43,815 nucleotides of DNA from an uncultured Eubacteriales bacterium (lineage in GTDB: Bacteria; Bacillota; Clostridia; Oscillospirales; CAJFTT01). The position numbers and the translations under genes were made by a program. Under the pieces are notes generated by a model. It searched no databases. It was not told the origin of the DNA and saw nothing but the letters and a program-made list of their open reading frames with translations. Positions 15,739-24,960 of this stretch are shown one piece after another. Location: positions 1 through 43,815 of the forward strand of contig CASDVX010000058.1 of NCBI GenBank assembly GCA_949284545.1, written 5' to 3'. Every line of letters starts with the position of its first letter. Within the stretch, counting starts at the first letter, position 1.

Positions 15739-16911
15739 CTATTTACATCCGTTTTGGAAAACCACGCGGTTCCACTCGCCTCTTATTGCTTCTTCCGATG
15801 CAAGCTCTGTAATGCCTTTAATATTTATTTTTGCTTTTTCGATGTTTTCATCAAGCTTATCGATGACATTATTTAGAGTATCGCTTAATTCTGCAACTGA
15901 ATTTATTGGGAAAGCAAAAAAGCTATCGTTTTCAATTTCATAGTAATTCAGCCATTTGCCATATATCAATATGTTTCCTGCGAGCAGTTCTTCCTGCAAA
16001 AAGCAAGACAAAGCATCGGTTCTTATCGTGGTAATATGAACATCACACGTATAATGCAATTTAGGCATGTCTTCGTATTTTATTCTTTTTTTAATCACTT
16101 TACCGTTCAGCTTGCTTTCGGTAAGCAGGTTTTCAATTTTGTTTTTATACTCTATGCCGTCACCATAGGTCATCATAAAAACAAAGTAGCACTTATCCAG
16201 CACGTCGTTCCGGCACTTTGACAGAGCATCTATCATCGCCTCATATTGCTCGGCGGCGGTTGCCGTGTGACCGCACAATACAATTACCTTATCAGGCGGC
16301 AAATCGAAGAACGCTCTGTCCCGTTCTTTATTACTAAACGGCTGATACCCCAACATATTTGCTACCATTTTTTTGGGGTACTGTATTACGCAGGATTTAT
16401 TTGCATACACATTACCTGTTTTTTCGTTGAACTTTTCCAAAGTATTCAAATTTGGCAAAATGATGTGTTCCGCCACACGATTCATTTTGCTGTAGAAACG
16501 ATTTGTCAGTTCCTTGTTTCTCAAAACATCGCTTCCGAAATATACGGGAATTACCTTTTTGAAATGCTTATGATACTTCGACACCCAAATAGCGGCCTGC
16601 CAGGTGCAGTAAAGTATGAAACACATATCGTACCGCCCAGCAATCCCGCATTCGTTACGCAAAGTGCGTCCCATTTTAATCAGATTCGACAGGGCTTTTA
16701 TTAACCTGTTTTTTGCCTTGCTCAAATTACACGTGCCCACAACCTTTACATTGTTGGCGGTGTAGAACGACTTGAAATCCGGTTCCAACTCGGGATTATA
16801 TTCTGTGTTAAAAAGCGTAATGCGATTTTCGGCATCATCCAGAAGCAGTGTGTTAATGAAATTTACCGTATGCTGGGAATTGGCCGCCGTGATTATCAAT
16901 ATTTTTTTCAT
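15739..16911 (-). CDS. Glycosyltransferase, GT-B fold
   Basis: 390 residues. It starts MKKILIITAANSQHTVNF, a nucleotide-sugar-transferase-like N-terminus. The C-terminal Rossmann domain begins around VIVLCGHTATAAEQYEAMI. A conserved-looking segment (YEDMPKLHYTCDVHI) and the acidic QEELLAGNILIYG region fit the donor-binding part of GT4-like enzymes. No signal peptide or membrane segment is apparent; it probably acts on the inner face of the membrane on the lipid-linked glycan. It lies three bases from the acetyltransferase upstream and 17 from the dehydrogenase downstream. The sugar is unknown. Confidence 0.75.
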   Translation of the reverse strand: MKKILIITAANSQHTVNFINTLLLDDAENRITLFNTEYNPELEPDFKSFYTANNVKVVGTCNLSKAKNRLIKALSNLIKMGRTLRNECGIAGRYDMCFILYCTWQAAIWVSKYHKHFKKVIPVYFGSDVLRNKELTNRFYSKMNRVAEHIILPNLNTLEKFNEKTGNVYANKSCVIQYPKKMVANMLGYQPFSNKERDRAFFDLPPDKVIVLCGHTATAAEQYEAMIDALSKCRNDVLDKCYFVFMMTYGDGIEYKNKIENLLTESKLNGKVIKKRIKYEDMPKLHYTCDVHITTIRTDALSCFLQEELLAGNILIYGKWLNYYEIENDSFFAFPINSVAELSDTLNNVIDKLDENIEKAKINIKGITELASEEAIRGEWNRVVFQNGCK

Positions 16912-16914
16912 AAG

Positions 16915-17423
16915 TCACCGTTCCTTTATGACTTTAGCCGGGTTGCCTGCACATACGCAGTATGCAGGAACATCCTTGGTCACCACCGCACCGGCTCCGA
17001 TGACACACCCGTCCCCGATATGTACGCCGGGAAGGATGATCACCCTTGCTCCAATCCACACATCATTACCTATACTGACAGGTTTTTCCGGCTGGTAACC
17101 TTGCTTGCGCATCGGTATGTCTCTGTTCGCAAACCGATAATTGGTAGTGTAAATCAAAACGTCCGGACCCATCATAACATTGTCGCCGATCGACACGGCA
17201 CCTTGAATCTGGCAGTTAACACCCAACCCCGAATTATCTCCTACAGAAAGGCGGCGACTAAACGTCGCACCTTTTTCGACGTTGATGTTTTTACCTGCCG
17301 AAGCAATAATATGTTTGGCAAAAAACGCCTCAATGCCCCGCCCCCGAATTTCGATGAGGAGCGCGGAAGGTGCTTGCATATTAAATATCCGGCATAATTT
17401 ATGCAAAGAAGTATTTTTTTCAT
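16915..17423 (-). pseudogene. Hexapeptide acetyltransferase with a frameshift
   Basis: Two overlapping frames together make one acetyltransferase. The first starts at the ATG at 17423 (GGAGGT four bases upstream) and reads MKKILLCINYAGYLICKHLP, the normal N-terminus of CapG-like sugar acetyltransferases. It loses its frame at a run of six T (minus strand, 17320-17325). The second frame continues AKHIIASAGKNINVEKGATF and carries the hexapeptide repeats (IGDNVMMGPDV, IGNDVWIGARVIILPGVHIG) and the terminal AGNPAK. One extra T would join them as RFFAKHI. The gene is therefore broken, slipping, or wrongly called at this run. The 163-residue downstream part would need a start at TTG 17406. Confidence 0.8.
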
Positions 17424-17425
17424 CT

Positions 17426-18886
17426 TTACCTCCGCTGTGATTGTCTTTTCTTACGGAATGCTTCGTTTTTTATCTGATTGAGATTTTTAAGTAATAAAAC
17501 AACTGTTTTCGAGTACACACAGGCGGTGACGATAATTCCGATGCAGGATACGACAATTTTGATATAGCCGTCATTGAAGCAGTTACTGATAACGGCAGCG
17601 GCAGCGAAAAGGCCCATGCATAGGATCAACTTCGTGTAATTATCGCTGCATCTATAATAATGCTCGCCGATAACGGATTTGACGACCAACATCGTGAGCG
17701 AAGATATTGCATTTGCAATTGCAGCCCCGACAATTCCGTATTTCGGAATTAACAATATACACGACAGAGCATTAACGGCCACGCTGACCGCGTACACCGG
17801 AAGTTTCATATAGGTTTTTTTAGACAGCTCAATTCCCAATCCCAGGGTCTCGGATATGGTTTCGGATATCGGGGAAATCATCAATAATCCCATTATTGCC
17901 TTGCTTGCCCAATATTTTTCATTAACAAGGACGAGATAGATCAAATCTTGAAACGCGATTATCCCAAAGCCGCAGGTGATAAGCAAAAAGGATATTATGT
18001 GGTGCATTTTTTGTATCTTCGACTGTTGCTCACGGTACTCATATACAAACGGAGCCCAAAAAGTATTGAGGCCGGACTGTACGATGGTGATAATGCTTGC
18101 CATCGTCACTGCGTTGGAATATACCCCTATCATTTCATACTCAACATAATTTTTGAGAATGAGCTGAGCCAAAGATGTGTTGAGCATAACGATAAAAACC
18201 GTGGGAAAAAGCGGAATGCTGTATTTTAACAGCTCTCCCGTCACTTGTTTGTCTCTGTAAACTGGAGCCTTTTTACACTTTATTACCGCTGCCGACACAA
18301 ATACGAAGCCGACAAGAAAAAGCAATGCCGCTCTAAAAAATATTGCATACTCAGCCGATGGTTTAATCAAAGCAACGCAGGCAAACGAAATTTTAATAAC
18401 TATCGTCGAAAGCACCGATTGGATAAAAAAAAGCACGGTGTTGTTATCCATTCTTGCTTTAAGATTCGCATAACGCATCAGCATTACTGCCAATACATAC
18501 AGGATCAAACAGAAGTAAATAAATACGGACGAATATCCGATAATCCCGTCTGAAATCGGCTTCCACATAATCAGGGTAACAAGCGTAGTCGGAACGGCCA
18601 AAATTGCAGAAAACGAAAGACAGAGCTTAAACATGGACCCGGAAGTGTTTTTCCCCAAGGGTTCGTTATAAAATCTAACATACGCCTGGTCAAATCCCAT
18701 ATAAATAAAGGGAATGATTATGTTCGCATACGAGAGCAGCATATTAACCTTTCCCAATTCTTCCGGGGCGAAAACCGCCGTCGTTATCGGGGTGGCAATC
18801 AGGCTGATAATGCAGTTCACCCAGGAAGCCATGGAAAATCCGAAGATTCTATTGACAAATTTTGACCCTGCATTTTCATCTTTCAT
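17426..18886 (-). CDS. Oligosaccharide flippase, Wzx type
   Basis: 486 residues with about 12-14 hydrophobic segments spread over the full length, as in the polysaccharide transporter branch of the MOP superfamily. The N-terminus (FGFSMASWVNCIISLIATPI, then FAPEELGKVNML) is typical. It would flip the undecaprenyl-linked repeat unit to the outer face of the membrane for polymerisation. The ATG at 18886 has GAGGAACAG upstream. Its position beside the Wzy-like protein supports a Wzx/Wzy-dependent pathway. Confidence 0.88.
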   Translation of the reverse strand: MKDENAGSKFVNRIFGFSMASWVNCIISLIATPITTAVFAPEELGKVNMLLSYANIIIPFIYMGFDQAYVRFYNEPLGKNTSGSMFKLCLSFSAILAVPTTLVTLIMWKPISDGIIGYSSVFIYFCLILYVLAVMLMRYANLKARMDNNTVLFFIQSVLSTIVIKISFACVALIKPSAEYAIFFRAALLFLVGFVFVSAAVIKCKKAPVYRDKQVTGELLKYSIPLFPTVFIVMLNTSLAQLILKNYVEYEMIGVYSNAVTMASIITIVQSGLNTFWAPFVYEYREQQSKIQKMHHIISFLLITCGFGIIAFQDLIYLVLVNEKYWASKAIMGLLMISPISETISETLGLGIELSKKTYMKLPVYAVSVAVNALSCILLIPKYGIVGAAIANAISSLTMLVVKSVIGEHYYRCSDNYTKLILCMGLFAAAAVISNCFNDGYIKIVVSCIGIIVTACVYSKTVVLLLKNLNQIKNEAFRKKRQSQRR

Positions 18887-18930
18887 TCGCCCTGTTCCTC
18901 CTTTCTGCTCTGAATTGGATTTGCTTGCGT

Positions 18931-20280
18931 TCAGTTGTTGTCGGAGGTATTTGAGCGTTCGGCCAGCATGTCAATCATCGGTATCAGTATAAACATTGCA
19001 GAATATACATGAAAATACTCAAATGGGTTGACAAAAACCATAAACAACATTGTGATGATATATGTGTTACAATTCACACGACATTCTTTTCTCAACGCTT
19101 TAACAAAAAACATAATGAAGGGAACAGCTCCGATCACTCCATGCTGTGCAAGCGCATCGCAGAGCGCAGAGTGCATTCCCACACCGTTTGCCTCCAAAGC
19201 ATCAAACATATTGCCGTATTTCCATCCTACACCGAAAACGGGATTTTTGAAAAACGTTTCTATCGATTGATATACATAACTCAGTCTCTCGTCCACATAG
19301 TTTTCGTATGTTTCGCCCGTACCCATGTACATCAATTTTTCGCCTACCTTATTGATGCGCCTCAAAATGACATTGTCAATCCCGTCTGCCGTCACCCGTA
19401 CCATCCATTCGCCGATATCCTGAAGGTTAAATAAAATCAGAACCAGCGCAAGAAAAATAATTCCCGCAAATACCACGGTTTTTACGCTGGCTCCTCCGTC
19501 CCGGCTGAGCAGCATCTTTCTGATAATAGCCGCGGCTAATCCAAGGGCACAGGCAATCAGCGTCAAAGTACTTTCGGTCTTGACCAAAAGATAGAAAAGT
19601 ATCGCCACCGCCGCAAGAAGAAATATCTTCGTCCCCGTTTTTTTGAAAGTTTTGTTCAGGCACAGATCAAACAGGTACACGCTCAGCAATGCGGATCCGA
19701 AGGCAATCGCATACCCTCCTCCTATCGCAAGGTTTCCGTATGCATAAAAATCCGAAGCAAGCGTCCTTGCAGCCGACGGATTTGCTTCGTAAAACAATAT
19801 GGCTCTGATCGCGACTATGATCCATGCAGCCGATATGATAAAAAGAATGAATCGGATTTCAGAAATCCTGTTCCGGCTGCGGTAGTAACTGTATTGGAAA
19901 ACGCAGGAAAACAGCATTATATAAACAGCAATGTATTCCAGCGTATTCACAATGTCTCCGAAAAAGAGGCTTGTGATAAGGTAATACAAAATAAACAAAG
20001 CCGCCCATATGAAGGTTTTGTTTTCAACCGCTTTCACAAATGAACGATTGTCTTCCACGAACGCCATAAAAAGCCACAACGCAAACAACCCAACGGTAAT
20101 ATAGTTGTGGTAGACACCCGTATAACCCGTAATACAGTAGACGGCATATATAACGAAGAAAACGGAGCTTAGCCCTATTCCTCCGATTGCAGTGTGTTTT
20201 GCGTTGTCAGTCATCGAGATAATCTGCACTCCCATCATCTGCTTCATAAGCCGCATTATATCTGCGGACAATACCATCAA
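18931..20280 (-). CDS. O-antigen polymerase-like membrane protein (Wzy/WaaL type)
   Basis: 449 residues, about 11 membrane helices and one larger outside loop (approximately 290-350) with the motif TFFKNPVFGVGWKYGNM, then ALCDALAQHGVIGAVPF. This loop pattern is shared by O-antigen ligases and polymerases. It probably polymerises the flipped repeat units. The start is uncertain: ATGs at 20280, near 20238 and at MTDNAKH (about 20214) are all possible and none has a strong ribosome site. It follows a decayed glycosyltransferase fragment. Confidence 0.82.
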   Translation of the reverse strand: MMVLSADIMRLMKQMMGVQIISMTDNAKHTAIGGIGLSSVFFVIYAVYCITGYTGVYHNYITVGLFALWLFMAFVEDNRSFVKAVENKTFIWAALFILYYLITSLFFGDIVNTLEYIAVYIMLFSCVFQYSYYRSRNRISEIRFILFIISAAWIIVAIRAILFYEANPSAARTLASDFYAYGNLAIGGGYAIAFGSALLSVYLFDLCLNKTFKKTGTKIFLLAAVAILFYLLVKTESTLTLIACALGLAAAIIRKMLLSRDGGASVKTVVFAGIIFLALVLILFNLQDIGEWMVRVTADGIDNVILRRINKVGEKLMYMGTGETYENYVDERLSYVYQSIETFFKNPVFGVGWKYGNMFDALEANGVGMHSALCDALAQHGVIGAVPFIMFFVKALRKECRVNCNTYIITMLFMVFVNPFEYFHVYSAMFILIPMIDMLAERSNTSDNN

Positions 20281-20309
20281 CTTATGTCAAAACGGCCGTA
20301 TCTGCATAC

Positions 20310-20590
20310 TTAAAGCTCTTTTTGCTTTATTACGGATATTATTTTCCCGAATGTAAGAAACCCACGGATAAATCATGAATTTTAAGAGCATACACAGTCC
20401 TTCGCTCCCTGTTTCCGTCCCTGTAGAGCTCCCATGCGGCCTCGGTCATGTTGCGGGCAATCACCAAACTTCTTTTATGTCCACCGTATTTTTAGAGCAA
20501 AGGTTCTATTGACTTGGAATAACGGTTTTTGAATTCCGGCAACTTGGCAGCTGTCGGTCTGTTGCCGCTGTCGCCGCAAGCTGTTGCCGT
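20310..20590 (-). pseudogene. Decayed duplicate of a glycosyltransferase C-terminus
   Basis: Minus-strand translation gives GDSGNRPTAAKL, then SIEPLL, a stop codon, KYGGHKRSLVIARNMTEAAW and, after a frameshift, MLLKFMIYPWVSYIR. This parallels the C-terminus of the neighbouring gene at 20651-21622 (GTDVGNRPSADKL, AIEPLLQKLSKHKRRIV, MTEVAWAYYRDG, MKYLIYPSVCINFFRR). It is a partial copy with at least one stop and one frameshift, and has no start. It shows that a second glycosyltransferase of this type was present or was recombined in, and then lost. Confidence 0.75.
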
Positions 20591-20650
20591 CAGTACGCCG
20601 CGGGCAACCCTGTCCCTGTGGTTTCCGGCATTAACGCATATTCTCTTACC

Positions 20651-21622
20651 TTACTGACTCAGTGTGTCAACATACTTCCGGATGTACTCCAGCGCATCTG
20701 CATCATAATTCTTCAATGAATGCTTTACAGCCCTCGTCTTATCAATCACCCTGCGGAAAAAGTTTATGCACACAGAAGGGTAAATTAAGTACTTCATCAG
20801 CATACGCATTCCTTTCAGCTTTTCACCGTCACGGTAGTACGCCCACGCTACCTCCGTCATATGTTGTGCGCGAACAATCCTTCTTTTGTGTTTGCTGAGC
20901 TTTTGAAGCAACGGTTCAATTGCATGAAAGTAATCGGATTTGACTTTCTCCAGCTTGTCTGCTGACGGACGGTTTCCGACATCCGTGCCATCAATGATTG
21001 TTAATAATCGGTCGACAAAACCCAACTTATATTTCGAAGTGAAGTATGACAGCAACTGTATCTCCTGATGTCTCATGAGTGTTTCATCGAAATATCCCGT
21101 TTCATCCAGGCAGGTATGCCTCAGCAGAAGGGTACATGTAGAGACATTCAGCTGTTTTGTCATGATATCGAAGTTCTGACTTGGCTTAAAACTCCACTTT
21201 TCAGATATGTGATTCTGTTTTCCGTTCAGATAATATATCTTTCGCGTGCTGACTCCGCCGTAAGTATCGTCCAGCTTCGACAGCGCATCCACCTGCATCT
21301 GGATTTTCTCCGGCATCCACATGTCGTCGTCATCCAAAAAAGCTATATACTCCCCGGTCGCCCTGCGTATCCCTGCATTTCTCGCAGCTGCTCCGTTTAT
21401 GTGCCGCTCTTGGGTAATCAGTACCAGATTGTCGTAGTTCAGCGAATTTACCAGCTCGGCAACATTGCGGCTGTACTCATCCCCGGGCTCGTTGTCGTCC
21501 ACTACCAATATTTCTATGTTGCCATATGTCTGTTCTTCAACGCTCCTTATGGTCCTTGCAAGGGTGTCAAACCTCTTGTATGTCGGGATTATAACGCTTA
21601 CTTTGCCTTTGATATATTTCAT
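20651..21622 (-). CDS. Glycosyltransferase family 2
   Basis: 323 residues, GT-A fold. The N-terminus is VSVIIPTYKRFDTLARTIRS; the nucleotide-binding segment is ILVVDDNEPGDEYS; NGAAARNAGIRRATGEYIAF leads into the metal-binding motif LDDDDMW near residue 98. This is a clear family 2 transferase acting on the cytoplasmic face. The ATG at 21622 has GGAAGGA upstream. A partial decayed copy of its C-terminal region lies immediately downstream. Donor and acceptor are unknown. Confidence 0.9.
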   Translation of the reverse strand: MKYIKGKVSVIIPTYKRFDTLARTIRSVEEQTYGNIEILVVDDNEPGDEYSRNVAELVNSLNYDNLVLITQERHINGAAARNAGIRRATGEYIAFLDDDDMWMPEKIQMQVDALSKLDDTYGGVSTRKIYYLNGKQNHISEKWSFKPSQNFDIMTKQLNVSTCTLLLRHTCLDETGYFDETLMRHQEIQLLSYFTSKYKLGFVDRLLTIIDGTDVGNRPSADKLEKVKSDYFHAIEPLLQKLSKHKRRIVRAQHMTEVAWAYYRDGEKLKGMRMLMKYLIYPSVCINFFRRVIDKTRAVKHSLKNYDADALEYIRKYVDTLSQ

Positions 21623-21637
21623 AACGATTCCTTCCCT

Positions 21638-22510
21638 TCATACTAATTTGTATTCGTCGGAATACGCTCCTCCTTCATTTATCGAAGCGTTTGTGTTCCA
21701 CATAACGGCGTGCTGCTCCCACTTAATCCGGTCTTCAGAAGGCGGGGTCATGTAGTCGCCAAATCGTTCCGAAAGAAATTCGTGCAAACCGCCGGGAACT
21801 TTCAATTCGATTTTTTCAAACGGCATATTTTTGTTGTTTTCAAACCATTTTCTCTTATATATCCCTCTTTTATAGACTGCTTTGCCGAGAAAATTGCACA
21901 GGTAATCCGACTTGCAATTCCTGTATCTATAAACCTGCTTCAAGGCAAAATCCACCATCAATTTCCGCGGCAGTACTTTTGATACGGAAAGCAAGACCTT
22001 CTTCAGCCCCTTCTGCCTATTGTATCCGCGCATGGACATACCCTTAATCACCGCGCACTTCGCCCAGAAGCATTGCCAAAGCTGCTTTATTTTACTGTTT
22101 GGGCAGGCATGAAGAATGAAGATGTCTACAAAAACGCCCTGATGGATATCCCAATCCTTAGTAAGTTCTTCAAGATATGCGGTTCCGTTCATCCTCAATT
22201 TGGGAACAGTCACATATCCGTTTTTACACTTGCCGTATTCCTGAAGATAAAATTTCGTCGTATCTCCCTTGCTAAGAAACAATTCCCTGAATTTTTCGAA
22301 ATTGTCCGGGGTCATGAAAATATCAAGATCGTCGTCCCACGGAATGAATCCGCCATGTCTTCTGGCACCAAGTGCAGAACCCCCCATCAGGCAGTAATTG
22401 ATTTCGTGTTCCTCGCAGAAGTCATGTATATATTTGGCTATCTCCAGTATTTTGTCCTGTAACTCAAGTATTCCGTATGAATCAGGTAACCCGTCTCTCA
22501 TATATTTCAT
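21638..22510 (-). CDS. LicD-family phosphotransferase
   Basis: 290 residues. The diagnostic motif is INYCLMGGSALGARRHGGFI followed by PWDDDLDIFM, with the G-G-S and D-x-D of the nucleotidyltransferase fold (residues about 40-70). LicD proteins move phosphocholine, or another phospho-alcohol, from a CDP carrier to a glycan. I start at ATG 22510 (AAGGTG six bases upstream) instead of GTG 22519. A cytidylyltransferase is encoded two genes upstream. Together they suggest a phospho-substituted polysaccharide, with CDP-glycerol as one candidate donor (inference). Confidence 0.88.
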   Translation of the reverse strand: MKYMRDGLPDSYGILELQDKILEIAKYIHDFCEEHEINYCLMGGSALGARRHGGFIPWDDDLDIFMTPDNFEKFRELFLSKGDTTKFYLQEYGKCKNGYVTVPKLRMNGTAYLEELTKDWDIHQGVFVDIFILHACPNSKIKQLWQCFWAKCAVIKGMSMRGYNRQKGLKKVLLSVSKVLPRKLMVDFALKQVYRYRNCKSDYLCNFLGKAVYKRGIYKRKWFENNKNMPFEKIELKVPGGLHEFLSERFGDYMTPPSEDRIKWEQHAVMWNTNASINEGGAYSDEYKLV

Positions 22511-22515
22511 AAGGA

Positions 22516-23694
22516 TCACCTTACGATCTTTCCTGCAATCTTCCTCAAAGGTGCAGGCAATTTATAGTACAGCAATCGCTTCCAATCCTTAATCGGTCTC
22601 AAGTATTTTTTCACTGTGATGTCGAACGGCTCTGTAGCCACGGATTCCATAAAGCGGCGTTGTTCCTTCGGCCTGCCACTGCCGGGACGGAACCTGTTGT
22701 TTGCTTTCAAAAGCTCCCAATCAAAATCCTCAACAAATAATTCGCTTCTCACCATATCAAAGAATGCCTGCCCTTTTACGGTATTGCATACGAACATTGA
22801 AACCCCGGCAAACCGGTCTATTGATGGATCGTACTTTTCTATGCCATGGAAATCTCCTACTGTGATGTCTGCTCCGCGCGCTTCCACGGCATATCTGCAA
22901 TCATAGCAGGCATCACGGCAGACAAGCTGTTTACAATACGCATTATAGTATGGGAAAAAAAGATACAAGCCATGTTTGTTGAAATTTTTCTTTTTATTTT
23001 CGCATCCGTAGAGATAATAATGTGAGGAGGCTCTTTTGTTTTTCTCTTTGTATCTGAAAATTACCCGCCGTATCCTCGACGACATCCGCTCTTCCGAATA
23101 ATTTATAGATTTATCAAACAAAGACTGACTTCCAACTCCATGACAAACGAACTCAACCGTCAGCAAATTGTCATAACTTTTTTTTAAAAAAAGCCTTAAC
23201 GCCGAAACTTGGCACGGCGATGAGCAATACAGAACTTGCCGCCCTGTGTCAAGCTTTTGTTTTATTTCAATAAATTTATCATCGGTGTCGCACAACAGGT
23301 ATTTGGATTTGTACAGCTTGACAAGTTCGTCCAGGGTTTCGGCCGATCTGGTTTTAAGCTTAAGGCTGTCATCAAACGCCGCTCCGTATACGCAACCGCC
23401 GTTAAGCACGGTACGTCTGGCAAATACTCCAAAAAGTCCCCCGCTTGACCCCTGCTCTCTTACCTTTGCGTCGAGCGCATATGCTGCTCCGCTTGAATGC
23501 TTTTCAATGCTGACAGGCACATGGATTGCGGGGCAAACTTCCTCACACGCCCCGCATTCCACGCATTTGTCGGCATCGATCGATATCTGCTCAAATCCGT
23601 ATCTATCCATTACAACAGCTACAGCATCAAATTTACACACCGTTTTGCAGGTACGGCATCCGCAACAGTTTTCACCCACTATCTTCACGGACAT
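22516..23694 (-). CDS. F420H2-dehydrogenase beta-subunit-like iron-sulfur protein
   Basis: 392 residues. It opens with two 4Fe-4S clusters (CCGCRTCKTVCKFDA and CVECGACEEVCPA). The region typical of the coenzyme F420 hydrogenase/dehydrogenase beta family follows, including REQGSSGGLFG, LYCSSPCQVSALR and further cysteines at CRDACYDCRYA with RGADITVGDFHG. Members occur widely in bacterial polysaccharide loci, where they probably act in redox modification of sugars and do not depend on F420. The ATG has AGGGGA upstream and overlaps the preceding gene by 10 bases. The substrate is unknown. Confidence 0.85.
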   Translation of the reverse strand: MSVKIVGENCCGCRTCKTVCKFDAVAVVMDRYGFEQISIDADKCVECGACEEVCPAIHVPVSIEKHSSGAAYALDAKVREQGSSGGLFGVFARRTVLNGGCVYGAAFDDSLKLKTRSAETLDELVKLYKSKYLLCDTDDKFIEIKQKLDTGRQVLYCSSPCQVSALRLFLKKSYDNLLTVEFVCHGVGSQSLFDKSINYSEERMSSRIRRVIFRYKEKNKRASSHYYLYGCENKKKNFNKHGLYLFFPYYNAYCKQLVCRDACYDCRYAVEARGADITVGDFHGIEKYDPSIDRFAGVSMFVCNTVKGQAFFDMVRSELFVEDFDWELLKANNRFRPGSGRPKEQRRFMESVATEPFDITVKKYLRPIKDWKRLLYYKLPAPLRKIAGKIVR

Positions 23695-24119
23695 GATGTA
23701 TCCCCTATCTTTTTGATTATTGCGGTGGAGGATGTGCCCTGTGTATGAGGAAGAAACACAAGTGCAACTCCTATATCAGCGAACTGCTTTTCATATTCAT
23801 TGTACATTTCCGAGTTTTTCCAATCGTCGCCGTGAAACATAACGTCAAAATGAAATTCGTTCCACGCTGCAAGCTTATCCATGTTTGTCTGCGGTACAAC
23901 TTTATCCACGTATTTTATGGCGCCCACTATTGACATTCTTTCCTCAAAAGGAATGATTGGGGTTTTATTTTTGTATGACCTTACCAACTCATCGGTACTC
24001 ACTCCGACGATAAGAATATCACACTGCTCTTTGGCCCGTTTCAAAATGTTCAGATGTCCGACATGAAATAGGTCAAAAACTCCTGTGGTATATCCTACTT
24101 TATACTTCTTCATAGTCAT
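23685..24119 (-). CDS. Glycerol-3-phosphate cytidylyltransferase-like protein (TagD family)
   Basis: 144 residues, the standard length. The nucleotide-binding motif is GVFDLFHVGHLNILKRAK (HxGH present), followed by IPFEERMSIV, a DVMFHGDDWK segment and the closing TQGTSSTAII (the RTxGxSTT-type motif). The family makes CDP-glycerol from glycerol-3-phosphate, or a related activated alcohol. The start codon overlaps the preceding stop (ATGA). With LicD nearby, a CDP-linked phospho-substituent for the polysaccharide is likely (inference); ADP-heptose-type or CDP-ribitol-type products cannot be excluded. Confidence 0.85.
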   Translation of the reverse strand: MTMKKYKVGYTTGVFDLFHVGHLNILKRAKEQCDILIVGVSTDELVRSYKNKTPIIPFEERMSIVGAIKYVDKVVPQTNMDKLAAWNEFHFDVMFHGDDWKNSEMYNEYEKQFADIGVALVFLPHTQGTSSTAIIKKIGDTSCP

Positions 24120-24952
24120 TTCTTCCTTCTGAGGATGGTTTTATAGGCTATCTTTTTCATCCATGTAGGCATATAAATAAAAACCCGGATGTATATTTTA
24201 TTGGATACGGCTTTTCTCTTGCCTATCAGTCCCGCTTTGAGTAGGTACCTCTGCAGCATGTCCCAGTCCTGTATCTCACGTTTATTGCTTCGCCGTTCGA
24301 TAAATCCTTCCCCGACTCTGACATTTACCAATATATCCGGCAGATTGTGCAGTTTCAGCCCCGCAGATACTGCATCTACCCATAATTTATAGTCTTCCAA
24401 TTTCCCGAAATCCTCGCTGTAACCGCCCAATTGCAGTATATCTTCTTTTCTGTACAGTACTGTCACATGATTCACGGCGTTTCTTGTTTTCAGCATATCC
24501 ACGATTTTGTCGTGATTCTGCGGCACAATCCGCGTCTGTGACGGTTTCTTTTCGTCATCCTCGAATTCAGTTATTTCCCCACCCAGAACGGATATTTCCG
24601 GATGGGCTGACATGTATGCAAGCTGCAGTTCGAATCTTTCAGGCAGCGCTATGTCATCTGAATCCATTCTCGCCACATATTCGTATCTGCAATACTCAAA
24701 CCCGGTATTTGAGGCCGCCGCAAGACCGGCGTTTGCTTCTTTAGGCACGACGGTAAACTCAATGCCGATATCGCTCAAAACTGACCGCATAGTTTCGATA
24801 CAAGCGTCAATTTCCTGCGAAACGGGGCCGTCTTTAACCAGAACAAGCTGCGCGGGTTTGAGAATCTGGTCAACTGTGACGCTTTGTATGGATCTTGCAA
24901 GATACTCCGCATTATCGCTTTTGTAAACCGACATCAAAACAGAAAACTTCAT
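24116..24952 (-). CDS. Glycosyltransferase family 2
   Basis: 278 residues, GT-A fold. FSVLMSVYKSDNAEYLARSI at the N-terminus; LVLVKDGPVSQEI; NAGLAAASNTGFEYCRYEYV, then ARMDSDDIALPERF with the metal-binding Asp-Ser-Asp-Asp near residue 97. A short basic C-terminus (KTILRRKK) may lie against the membrane. The ATG has GAGGT upstream. It overlaps the cytidylyltransferase by four bases, so the two are coupled. It resembles beta-1,3-type transferases of capsule loci; specificity is unknown. Confidence 0.9.
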   Translation of the reverse strand: MKFSVLMSVYKSDNAEYLARSIQSVTVDQILKPAQLVLVKDGPVSQEIDACIETMRSVLSDIGIEFTVVPKEANAGLAAASNTGFEYCRYEYVARMDSDDIALPERFELQLAYMSAHPEISVLGGEITEFEDDEKKPSQTRIVPQNHDKIVDMLKTRNAVNHVTVLYRKEDILQLGGYSEDFGKLEDYKLWVDAVSAGLKLHNLPDILVNVRVGEGFIERRSNKREIQDWDMLQRYLLKAGLIGKRKAVSNKIYIRVFIYMPTWMKKIAYKTILRRKK

Positions 24953-24960
24953 AATCTACC

